From UBA3064 sp023258775 (GTDB lineage Bacteria > Pseudomonadota > Gammaproteobacteria > Burkholderiales > Burkholderiaceae_E): a stretch of DNA of 6,356 bases. The stretch spans positions 1 to 6,356 of the forward strand of contig JBIKXS010000073.1 of the NCBI GenBank assembly GCA_044355655.1, written 5' to 3'. This document shows positions 1 to 6,066 of the stretch, piece by piece (position 1 is the first letter of the stretch; each line of letters opens with the position of its first letter). Both the position numbers and the translations under genes were made by a program. Under the pieces are notes generated by a model, which was not told the DNA's origin, ran no database searches, and worked only from the letters and a program-made list of their open reading frames with translations.

Positions 1-182
1 CCCGCTGAACCCATCACCAATCCGACGAGCAGGCCCTGCTCTCCTCCAGGCAAGGTTCGGGCAAATTCGGCAAGCACCGGCAGCACGATGAAAAATCCCA
101 GCATGCGCAGGGCAAAGACGTTTGCCAGTGTGAGACTGACCCGACGCTCAAGCGGCGTCATGGGTTCCTTAAGGTGATCCAT
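1..182 (-). CDS. MFS transporter, YajR-like, N-terminal part (runs off left edge)
   Basis: Reading the minus strand from an ATG at 182 gives about 60 residues beginning MDHLKEPMTPLERR, followed by a hydrophobic first membrane helix at about residues 17-40 with the segment ALRMLGFFIVLPVLAEF. This closely resembles the start of E. coli YajR (MTPGERR then FSLRMLGMFMVLPVL, from memory), a 12-helix inner-membrane drug/proton-antiporter-type MFS protein. The rest lies outside the window, so the substrate cannot be judged. Two starts are possible. ATG 182 has GGGAG only 2 bases upstream. ATG 161 (the M of MTPLERR) has AAGGA about 4 bases upstream. E. coli YajR also has a few residues before its MTP, so I keep the longer form. 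The gene is divergent from uvrA, and a divergent MFS gene beside uvrA is common in betaproteobacteria. Family call is fairly sure; exact start and substrate are not. Confidence 0.8.
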   Translation of the reverse strand, partial: MDHLKEPMTPLERRVSLTLANVFALRMLGFFIVLPVLAEFARTLPGGEQGLLVGLVMGSA

Positions 183-202
183 AGCTCCCAGGGTGCGGCT
201 CG

Positions 203-215
203 GGCTATATTAGCC
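203..215. promoter_or_regulatory. 13-bp palindrome over a -10-like box between MFS gene and uvrA
   Basis: GGCTATATTAGCC is a perfect inverted repeat (5-bp arms GGCTA/TAGCC, centre TAT) in the 55-base divergent intergenic region. It contains TATATT (206-211) on the plus strand and TAATAT (212-207) on the minus strand, so one site could hold -10 boxes for both uvrA and the MFS gene. A second pairing, CGGCT (196-200) with AGCCG (212-216), encloses it. No good -35 box is visible at 16-18 bases for the plus strand. Promoter or operator function is inference. Confidence 0.35.
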
Positions 216-237
216 GATTGCACTTTGCACACGGTCC

Positions 238-3045
238 ATGAACAGCATCAGCATTCGCGGGGCGCGCACCCATAATTTGCGCAACATCAATCTCGATATC
301 CCACGCGATGCACTGGTGGTGATTACCGGACTGTCGGGTTCTGGCAAAAGCTCGCTTGCCTTTGACACCTTGTATGCCGAAGGGCAGCGACGGTATGTCG
401 AGTCGCTCTCGGCCTACGCACGTCAGTTCTTGCAATTGATGGAAAAGCCCGAAGTCGATGCGATTGAAGGCCTGTCGCCTGCGATTGCCATCGAGCAAAA
501 GGCTTCAAGCCACAACCCACGCTCCACCGTTGGCACCGTCACCGAGATTCACGACTACTTGCGATTGCTCTTTGCAAGGGCCGGCACCCCCTACTGCCCA
601 TTTCACCCTGATCAAGTACTTGAAGCACAAACCGTGGCGCAAATGGTCGACAGCCTACTTGCGCACCACCTTGGCGAGCGCATGCTGGTGATGGCGCCCC
701 AGGTGATCGAACGCAAAGGCGAACACCAAGCGCTGTTTGAAGACTTGCGCACCAAGGGCTTTGTGCGTGTGCGGGTTCGAAGCGAACAGTCAAAAGCGCA
801 GATTTATGATCTTGATCAGGCTCCAGTGCTTGCTCGAAATCAGCGTCACGCGATCGATATCGTGGTTGACAGGCTCAAAATCAGTGCCGATGCCAGCGCG
901 CGCCTTGCTCAATCGTTGGAAACCGCGCTCTTACACGCCGAGGGTCGGGCCTTGTTGGTGCCGATGGAAACACCCGATGCCGAAGGCAGCCTTTTTTCCA
1001 ACCGCTTTGCCTGTCCCCAGTGCGGCCATGCGCTCAAACAGCTTGAGCCAAGGCTTTTCTCATTTAACAACCCGGCAGGTGCCTGTCCTAGCTGCGACGG
1101 GCTTGGCATCGAGGGCTACTTCGACCCGCTGCGCGTGGTGCAATTTCCCAATCTGAGTCTTGCCTCGGGCGCAATCGCAGGCTGGGACAGACGCAACGCC
1201 TCGGCCTTTAGCGCCCTGCAAGCCTTGTCTCGAACGCTCGGATTTAGCCTTGATGAGGCCTGGGAAGCGCTCAGCCCAAGCTGCCAGGAAGCGGTGCTCC
1301 ACGGTCAGGGCAAGTTTGAAGGCGTATTGCCTAATCTCGAACGACGCTGGAAGGAGACCGACGCCAGCGCCGTTCGCGAAGAGCTTGCCAAGTTGCGCTC
1401 GAGCCGAAGCTGCCAGAGCTGTGCAGGCACGCGCTTGCGTGCCGAAGCGCGCCATGTCCGAGTTGGACCCCGTGATGCCGACCATGGCATTTGGGAAATC
1501 TCATCTTGGACGCTTAAACAAGCCTCAGTCTGGGCTGAATCGGTGCAACTGCCCGGGGCCAAGGCACAAATCGGCGCGCGAATACTGCGTGAAATTGCAG
1601 CACGCTTGCGCTTTCTCAACGATGTCGGACTTCAATATCTCAGTCTTGACCGCTCCGCGGAAACCTTATCGGGCGGGGAATCGCAGCGAATCCGCTTAGC
1701 CTCGCAAATCGGCTCAGGGTTGACCGGCGTCATGTATGTGCTTGATGAACCCTCGATCGGACTACATCAGCGCGACAATGATCGGCTCATCGCCAGCCTT
1801 AAGCATTTGCGTGGCCTTGGCAACACCGTCCTGGTTGTTGAACACGATGAAGACGCCATCTTGAGCGCTGACCATGTCATCGATATGGGGCCAGGGGCAG
1901 GTGAACACGGCGGAAGCGTGATTGCCCAAGGAAGCCCGCAGGAAGTTTGTGCTCATCCCGATTCACTGACTGGCCAATACCTGAGCGGGCGGCGCGAAAT
2001 CGCCCTACCCAAAACGCGCCGAGCGCCGGGCGAGGCCTTCATCCGGGTTCTTGGCGCGCATGGCAATAACCTAAAACATATCGATGTTGATATACCGCTT
2101 GGTCTGCTGGTTTGCGTGACCGGGGTGTCGGGCTCTGGCAAATCGACGCTGGTAAACGACACTTTATATGCGGCTGTGGCAAGGCGTTTGCACCATGCCA
2201 GCGCCGAACCCGCTCCGCATCGAGCCATTGATGGGCTTGATGCCATCGACAAAGTCATTGCTGTTGATCAAAGCCCGATTGGCCGAACGCCGCGATCCAA
2301 TCCGGCAACCTACACCGGCCTATTTACGCCGATTCGTGATTTGTTTGCAGAAACAGCACTCGCTCGCGAACGCGGTTACGGCCCGGGACGGTTTTCATTT
2401 AATGTGCGCGGCGGGCGTTGTGATGCCTGCGAAGGCGATGGCATGTTGAAGGTGGAGATGCACTTTCTACCCGATGTTTATGTGCCCTGCGAAGTATGCG
2501 ACGGCAAGCGCTACAACCGCGAAACCCTTGAGGTGCAATACAAGGGGATGAACATCGCCCAAATCCTGCAAATGACTGTCGAGCAAGCCCACAGCTTTTT
2601 TGCTGCGGTTCCAAGCATCGAACGACGGCTACAAACCCTCATCGATGTTGGCCTTGCCTATGTTCGACTTGGGCAAAGCGCAACCACCTTATCGGGAGGC
2701 GAAGCGCAACGGGTGAAACTGTCCCAGGAACTGTCCAAACGCGACACCGGCAAAACCCTTTACATCCTCGATGAGCCAACCACGGGTCTGCATTTTCAAG
2801 ACATCGATTTATTGCTCAAGGTGATCAGCCAGTTACGCGATCATGGCAATACGGTCGTGGTTATCGAACATAATTTGGATGTGATCAAAGTCGCTGACTG
2901 GGTGATAGATCTCGGACCCGAGGGGGGTGACGCAGGCGGCTCACTGGTGGCCTGTGGTCCTCCTGAGCTCATTGCCGATCATCCAGACAGTCATACGGGT
3001 CGATATCTCGCCAAGCTCTTGCGAAAGCAGACAAGAAAATCATGA
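238..3045 (+). CDS. uvrA: UvrABC excinuclease subunit A
   Basis: This encodes UvrA, the cytoplasmic DNA-damage sensor of nucleotide excision repair. It dimerises, scans DNA and loads UvrB using two ABC ATPase modules. At 935 residues it is close to the usual ~940. Module I: Walker A GLSGSGKSS (31-39), CXXC zinc pairs C259/C262 and C283/C286, a further C392/C395 pair, signature LSGGE (477-481), Walker B VLDEP (501-505), H-loop H536. Module II: Walker A GVSGSGKST (629-637), zinc pairs C728/C731 and C751/C754, signature LSGGE (818-822), Walker B ILDEP (843-847), H-loop H878. All ATPase and zinc residues are intact. Compared with E. coli UvrA from memory, about 20 residues are missing between G358-K359 and F360-E361. 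ATG 238 is the only start: the frame has a TAG at 211-213 with no other ATG, GTG or TTG between. No clear Shine-Dalgarno and no CTGT-N8-ACAG LexA box is seen upstream. The stop overlaps the next gene (ATGA). Confidence 0.98.
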   Translation: MNSISIRGARTHNLRNINLDIPRDALVVITGLSGSGKSSLAFDTLYAEGQRRYVESLSAYARQFLQLMEKPEVDAIEGLSPAIAIEQKASSHNPRSTVGTVTEIHDYLRLLFARAGTPYCPFHPDQVLEAQTVAQMVDSLLAHHLGERMLVMAPQVIERKGEHQALFEDLRTKGFVRVRVRSEQSKAQIYDLDQAPVLARNQRHAIDIVVDRLKISADASARLAQSLETALLHAEGRALLVPMETPDAEGSLFSNRFACPQCGHALKQLEPRLFSFNNPAGACPSCDGLGIEGYFDPLRVVQFPNLSLASGAIAGWDRRNASAFSALQALSRTLGFSLDEAWEALSPSCQEAVLHGQGKFEGVLPNLERRWKETDASAVREELAKLRSSRSCQSCAGTRLRAEARHVRVGPRDADHGIWEISSWTLKQASVWAESVQLPGAKAQIGARILREIAARLRFLNDVGLQYLSLDRSAETLSGGESQRIRLASQIGSGLTGVMYVLDEPSIGLHQRDNDRLIASLKHLRGLGNTVLVVEHDEDAILSADHVIDMGPGAGEHGGSVIAQGSPQEVCAHPDSLTGQYLSGRREIALPKTRRAPGEAFIRVLGAHGNNLKHIDVDIPLGLLVCVTGVSGSGKSTLVNDTLYAAVARRLHHASAEPAPHRAIDGLDAIDKVIAVDQSPIGRTPRSNPATYTGLFTPIRDLFAETALARERGYGPGRFSFNVRGGRCDACEGDGMLKVEMHFLPDVYVPCEVCDGKRYNRETLEVQYKGMNIAQILQMTVEQAHSFFAAVPSIERRLQTLIDVGLAYVRLGQSATTLSGGEAQRVKLSQELSKRDTGKTLYILDEPTTGLHFQDIDLLLKVISQLRDHGNTVVVIEHNLDVIKVADWVIDLGPEGGDAGGSLVACGPPELIADHPDSHTGRYLAKLLRKQTRKS

Positions 3046-3812
3046 ACCAAACACCAAGACATTACGACAAACATTTGGATTTTTCCGACCGCCGGGTCCT
3101 GGTGGTTGGCGGCTCCAGCGGGATTGGCAATGGCATTGCCCAAGCTTTCCGAAGCCAGGGCGCCATGGTTGAAGTCTGGGGTACACGGCCAAGCGCTGTC
3201 GACTATGAGGGCGAAGAAGGCTCAAGCCTTGAAGGCCTAAGCTATCGATGCGTCGATTTAAGCCTGCTAGAAAACGAGTCGAAGAGCGCCGAGCTATCCC
3301 TGCAAGCCCATCGCAGCTTAGATGTTGTGGTCTTGTGTCAGGGGATCGTGCGCTATCAGCGGGCCGAATTCGAGATGCCCGGCTTTCGTGAGGTCATCGA
3401 GGTCAACCTGATGAGCTTGATGCGATGCGCAAGCGCAAGCTTTGAAGCCTTACGCCAGGCTCGAGGCAGCTTGATTGTGGTCAGCTCCACAGCTGCCTTT
3501 CATGCAACACGCGGCAACCCCGCCTATGCCGCCTCGAAGGCAGGCGCTGTGGGCTTGGTACGGACGCTCGCGCAAGCCTGGGCGAGCGAGGGTATTCGGG
3601 TCAACGGCATCGCGCCGGGCTTTGTCGACACCAAACTCACCAAGGTCACCACCGCCAACCCCAAGCGGCTTGCCGCTGCGCTTGAGCGTATTCCTGCGCA
3701 GCGTTTGGGCCAACCTGAGGATATGGCTGGCGCCGCACTATTCTTGGCGAGTCCGCTTGCAGCCTACATCTACGGCCAAACCCTTGTGGTTGACGGCGGC
3801 TTATTACTCTAG
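3042..3812 (+). CDS. SDR-family oxidoreductase (short-chain dehydrogenase/reductase)
   Basis: This 256-residue protein is a classical short-chain dehydrogenase/reductase, the usual ~250-residue length, expected to be a cytosolic NAD(P)(H)-dependent enzyme with a Rossmann fold. Visible motifs: glycine-rich cofactor loop GGSSGIG (23-29); structural N122 in VNL; catalytic S149 (VVSST), Y162 and K166 (YAASK); NGIAPGFVDT (188-197) after the active site; and the C-terminal GQPEDMAGAALFLAS and GQTLVVDGG elements typical of FabG-like members. The common NNAG motif is replaced by LCQG (98-101). Spacings N122-S149 (27), S149-Y162 (13) and Y162-K166 (4) match the classical tetrad. The substrate cannot be named; 3-oxoacyl reductase-like activity is possible but unproven. 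Its ATG lies within the uvrA stop (ATGA), with only a weak ribosome-binding site, which suggests translational coupling. A 2-base gap separates it from the next gene. Confidence 0.93.
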   Translation: MNQTPRHYDKHLDFSDRRVLVVGGSSGIGNGIAQAFRSQGAMVEVWGTRPSAVDYEGEEGSSLEGLSYRCVDLSLLENESKSAELSLQAHRSLDVVVLCQGIVRYQRAEFEMPGFREVIEVNLMSLMRCASASFEALRQARGSLIVVSSTAAFHATRGNPAYAASKAGAVGLVRTLAQAWASEGIRVNGIAPGFVDTKLTKVTTANPKRLAAALERIPAQRLGQPEDMAGAALFLASPLAAYIYGQTLVVDGGLLL

Positions 3813-3814
3813 TT

Positions 3815-4447
3815 GTGATGCTTGGCTTGGAATCTCTGCTGCCGGTGGCCAACCCAGTCACCTTGCAAAAGCTCATCGAAGCACTTTGCCAACCTGTGCA
3901 TCGTGCACTTGACCAAAGCCTGCAAAACACCATCGAACGCCTTGAGCAATTGCTCGATGAGGTCGACACCGTCGCAGACCAGTTACGCGCCGCCGAACAA
4001 GCGCTGGATGCGCAAATTCAAGGCGCCGCGTCAGGCTTAAAGCGGCTGCGCAGTGCACCCAACACCGAGGCAGGTTTGTTATTAGGTCTATGGCAGAGCG
4101 CATCGGGACTGCCCCAAGGCAGCTTGACCGGACACGATGGTACGGCTGATTTAATTCAGCGAATCTCCCAAAAAGCGCAACAGGCAAAAGGCCCCTTGCA
4201 ATCGCTGCAATCGGATCTAAGACAGTTTAGGCATATTGCAGGCGCAAGCAGAAAGCTTGCCCGCGAACGCGCAAGTGGCTCACAAGCCTCAGCCTCGGCA
4301 ATGAAAGCTGCAAACCAGCAAATGATTCGCCTGCGTACCCGCGCGCTTCTCGATCAGGCGCAGGCCCGGGGCTGGATGAAAACCGTACCCGAAGGCAGTG
4401 CCCTAGAGCGCGCCATCATGCAGGCCGTCTTGCAACGCCTTGCTTAA
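3815..4447 (+). CDS. Unrecognised alpha-helical/coiled-coil protein
   Basis: I do not recognise this 210-residue protein. It is rich in Leu, Ala, Gln and Arg, has a single Cys (C25) and shows no signal peptide or membrane segment. Residues about 31-70 have heptad-like hydrophobic spacing (L32, L36, I40, L43, L47, V50, V53, L57, L64, I68), suggesting a coiled coil. A looser Gly/Pro-containing section (about 80-110) follows, then a second helical stretch (about 112-150), a Ser/Ala/Gln-rich linker (151-168) and a basic helical C-terminus. The start is GTG at 3815, directly followed by ATG at 3818; either could be used. It begins 2 bases after the SDR stop and has no Shine-Dalgarno, so translation is probably coupled. 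The long open frame, tight packing and ordinary codon use support a real gene. It ends 2 bases before the convergent MaoC gene. Function is unknown; a structural or DNA-associated role is only speculation. Confidence 0.8.
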   Translation: MMLGLESLLPVANPVTLQKLIEALCQPVHRALDQSLQNTIERLEQLLDEVDTVADQLRAAEQALDAQIQGAASGLKRLRSAPNTEAGLLLGLWQSASGLPQGSLTGHDGTADLIQRISQKAQQAKGPLQSLQSDLRQFRHIAGASRKLARERASGSQASASAMKAANQQMIRLRTRALLDQAQARGWMKTVPEGSALERAIMQAVLQRLA

Positions 4448-4449
4448 GC

Positions 4450-4944
4450 CTAAATCCCATCGGGGCCGGGTTCGAGTGAACGGCATCGGTACATGCCCAT
4501 GCCTTTAAAGGAAATGACGATCTCCCCTTGTTGATTAAGCCCTTGTTGGACAAAGTGAATCAGGCCTCGATCGGGCTTTGATTGCGAGCGCCGTTTGCCA
4601 ACAACCTCTACCCTGGCATGCAGGCGATCGCCAGGCTTCACAGGCTTGTGCCAGCGTAATTCATCGACGCCGGGCGATCCCATGGATGCCAGCGGCGAAA
4701 CGTAGTGCTCAACCAGCAAACGCATTAGCACGCCGGCACTCATCCAGCCGCTTGCAACCAAACCGCCAAACGACGATTGTTTGGCAGCTTCTGGATCGGT
4801 ATGAAAAAGCTGAGGGTCATAGCGTTTGGCAAAGTCGATGATCTCTTCGCTCGTGATGTGATAGTCACCAAACTCAGCGACTTCGCCAACGCGATAGTCT
4901 TCAAAATAACGTGTCTTGAAGCTCGCAGCAGGTATTTGAGACAT
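4450..4944 (-). CDS. MaoC-family acyl dehydratase (hot-dog fold)
   Basis: This encodes a 164-residue single-domain MaoC-type protein, the expected size for (R)-specific enoyl-CoA hydratase relatives, which add water across the double bond of acyl thioesters. The hydratase signature reads RYDPQLFHTDPEAA, with the catalytic-type Asp (D43) and His (H48), followed by FGGLVASGWMSAG. Downstream are SPGVDELRWHKPVKPGD and RRSQSKPDRG, both characteristic of the MaoC subgroup with RYFEDY near the N-terminus. The exact acyl substrate is unknown. The frame stays open up to 4992, but I prefer the ATG at 4944 because homologues begin shortly before the RYFEDY motif and GGAG (4955-4958) lies 10 bases upstream; a GTG at 4950 is an alternative, 4 bases from the same site. 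It is transcribed toward the uvrA block (2-base gap) and away from apt. No link to its neighbours' functions is evident. Confidence 0.93.
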   Translation of the reverse strand: MSQIPAASFKTRYFEDYRVGEVAEFGDYHITSEEIIDFAKRYDPQLFHTDPEAAKQSSFGGLVASGWMSAGVLMRLLVEHYVSPLASMGSPGVDELRWHKPVKPGDRLHARVEVVGKRRSQSKPDRGLIHFVQQGLNQQGEIVISFKGMGMYRCRSLEPGPDGI

Positions 4945-4954
4945 TCGCACTACA

Positions 4955-4963
4955 CTCCACCTT
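4955..4963 (-). promoter_or_regulatory. Ribosome-binding site for the MaoC gene
   Basis: The minus strand reads AAGGTGGAG here, a strong Shine-Dalgarno-like stretch. It lies 10 bases before ATG 4944 and 4 bases before GTG 4950, and argues against the longer open frame starting at 4992 as the true start. Confidence 0.6.
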
Positions 4964-4983
4964 AATGTTGAAGGCTTGATCCA

Positions 4984-5070
4984 GTGATTCAAACCCTAAG
5001 CGCTGATGCTGAGTTTGATCAAGACCTCGCAACTTCGCTGCAATCAACGATTGACGAGAAGCAAACATGA
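4984..5070 (+). CDS. Possible 28-codon micro-ORF (leader peptide) overlapping apt start
   Basis: A GTG at 4984 opens a frame of 28 codons that ends in TGA at 5068-5070, overlapping the apt ATG at 5067 as ATGA. GAAGG (4970-4974) lies 9 bases upstream of the GTG, a usable ribosome-binding site. The predicted peptide is acidic and polar (contains LSADAEFDQD and TIDEKQT), with no signal sequence or run of regulatory codons. It could be a coupled leader peptide or a chance open frame; 28 codons is too short to decide by codon use. It matches no family I know. Confidence 0.3.
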   Translation: MIQTLSADAEFDQDLATSLQSTIDEKQT

Positions 5071-5639
5071 GCATGGCAAGGCCAACGCAAGATCAAAACA
5101 AAGCATGGCTTGATGGTATACGTACGGTGAAACATTGGCCCAAGCATGGGGTGATGTTTAAAGACATTACGCCACTTTTTCAAAACCCGGCTTATTTCAA
5201 AAGCATGATCGATACGCTCAAGCAGCGTTACGAGCCCATGAAACCCGATGTCATTGCAGGCATCGATGCACGCGGCTTTATGCTTGGAGCAGCACTTGCA
5301 CAGGCCATGGGGCTCGGTTTTGTCCCGATCCGCAAAGCTGGCAAGCTGCCCTTTGAGACCATTAAAGAAGACTATGCACTCGAGTACGGTCAGGCCAGTA
5401 TTGAAATTCATATCGATGCATTGGAAGCAGGCGATAAGGTTTTGCTGGTTGACGATTTAATGGCAACCGGAGGCACGATGCTTGCCGCCGTACGCTTGAT
5501 CAAACGCTTAAAGGCTGAGGTGCTGGAAGCTTGCGCGATCATCGATTTGCGCGACCTCGGTGGCTCGGCGCTCCTGCGCAACGAAGCGGTGAGGGTGTTT
5601 AGTCTTCTGGCGATTGATTCGGGCGATGACACGCATTGA
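5067..5639 (+). CDS. apt: Adenine phosphoribosyltransferase
   Basis: This encodes APRT, the cytosolic purine-salvage enzyme that converts adenine and PRPP to AMP and pyrophosphate. It has 190 residues, slightly longer than E. coli Apt (183). Visible family features: WPKHGVMFKDITPLF near the N-terminus (24-38), AGIDARGF (64-71), RKAGKLP (89-95) with the flexible catalytic loop that follows, LEYGQASIEIH (105-115), and the PRPP-binding motif VLLVDDLMATGGT (125-137) with the two acidic residues D129/D130. All key elements are intact. The start is ATG 5067 with a weak GAGAAG about 5 bases upstream; an ATG two codons on (5073) is an alternative. The 3' end overlaps the Hsp15-type gene by 14 bases, so the two are probably one transcript. 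The gene is divergent from the MaoC gene. No clear sigma70 promoter or purine-responsive site is seen upstream. Confidence 0.97.
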   Translation: MSMARPTQDQNKAWLDGIRTVKHWPKHGVMFKDITPLFQNPAYFKSMIDTLKQRYEPMKPDVIAGIDARGFMLGAALAQAMGLGFVPIRKAGKLPFETIKEDYALEYGQASIEIHIDALEAGDKVLLVDDLMATGGTMLAAVRLIKRLKAEVLEACAIIDLRDLGGSALLRNEAVRVFSLLAIDSGDDTH

Positions 5640-6006
5640 TAAATGGCTGTGGGCAGCCCGCTTTTATAAGACCCGCTCGCTTGCTCAGGAGGCGATTGAA
5701 AAGGGCCGGGTTAAAGTCAATCGAGATCATGTAAAACCTGCAAGGACGCTAAAACCCGGCGACAGCGTGCAGCTCAGTCAGGGCGATAGCTTGCGTGAGA
5801 TTGAAGTCATCGCGCTATCCGAACAACGAGGCCCAGCCCCGGAAGCGCAAAAGCTTTACCGCGAAACCGAGGCCTCAATTCAAGCGCTTGCGCTTGCGAA
5901 AGAGCGCCGCAAGCTATTTCCTGAACCAGCGCATGCGATTGAACAGGGTCGACCCACCAAGCAGCAGCGCCGAGCGCTTGATCGGCTTCACGGCTCAAGC
6001 GATTAA
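5626..6006 (+). CDS. hslR: Heat shock protein 15 family, S4-domain RNA-binding protein
   Basis: The product (126 residues; E. coli Hsp15 has 133) begins MTRIDKWLWAARFYKTRSLA, the characteristic start of the Hsp15/YrfH S4 RNA-binding domain (about residues 2-62, with IEKGRVKVN and LKPGDSVQL). It has the basic C-terminal extension typical of this family, ending GRPTKQQRRALDRLHG (108-123). In E. coli, Hsp15 binds free 50S subunits carrying a nascent chain and helps recycle stalled subunits. I choose ATG 5626, which overlaps the apt end by 14 bases, because homologues start M(x)RIDKWLW. A TTG at 5614 would add four residues without family support. No strong Shine-Dalgarno is visible (only GGGCG nearby), so coupling to apt is likely. 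The pairing of apt with hslR implies shared expression rather than a shared pathway. Confidence 0.93.
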   Translation: MTRIDKWLWAARFYKTRSLAQEAIEKGRVKVNRDHVKPARTLKPGDSVQLSQGDSLREIEVIALSEQRGPAPEAQKLYRETEASIQALALAKERRKLFPEPAHAIEQGRPTKQQRRALDRLHGSSD

Positions 6007-6066
6007 GTCCGCGCTGAGCCCTCCACTAAAAGCTGGCCACGGCGCTAAAACGGACAAGCAGGGGGA

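Noticed and set aside
35..52. CTG...CAG spacing resembling a LexA half-site pair in the MFS gene
   Set aside because: The spacing is 8 between bare CTG and CAG, not CTGT-N8-ACAG, and it lies inside coding sequence.
1060..1699. Long open frames within uvrA (minus 1060-1485 and plus 1160-1699)
   Set aside because: They lie fully inside uvrA, which is intact with all motifs; their translations are low-complexity, Arg/Ala/Ser-rich and match no family. They are by-products of GC-rich coding sequence.
3217..3230. Inverted repeat AAGGCTCAAGCCTT inside the SDR gene
   Set aside because: It is a short 6-bp-arm repeat within coding sequence, explained by codon choice for an EGSSLEGL stretch; no second copy or regulatory context was seen.
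4945..4992. N-terminal extension of the MaoC protein from an ATG at 4992
   Set aside because: The extra 16 residues precede the normal family start, and a strong Shine-Dalgarno-like site lies inside this stretch, pointing to ATG 4944 or GTG 4950.
5019..5411. 130-codon open frame on the minus strand antisense to apt
   Set aside because: It overlaps the well-conserved apt gene and its translation has no recognisable domain; there is no supporting ribosome-binding site.
6007..6056. Possible terminator hairpin between hslR and the membrane-protein gene (GTCCG 6007-6011 with CGGAC 6052-6056)
   Set aside because: The stem is only 5 bp plus 3 bp after a bulge, the loop is long, and no T-run follows on either strand.
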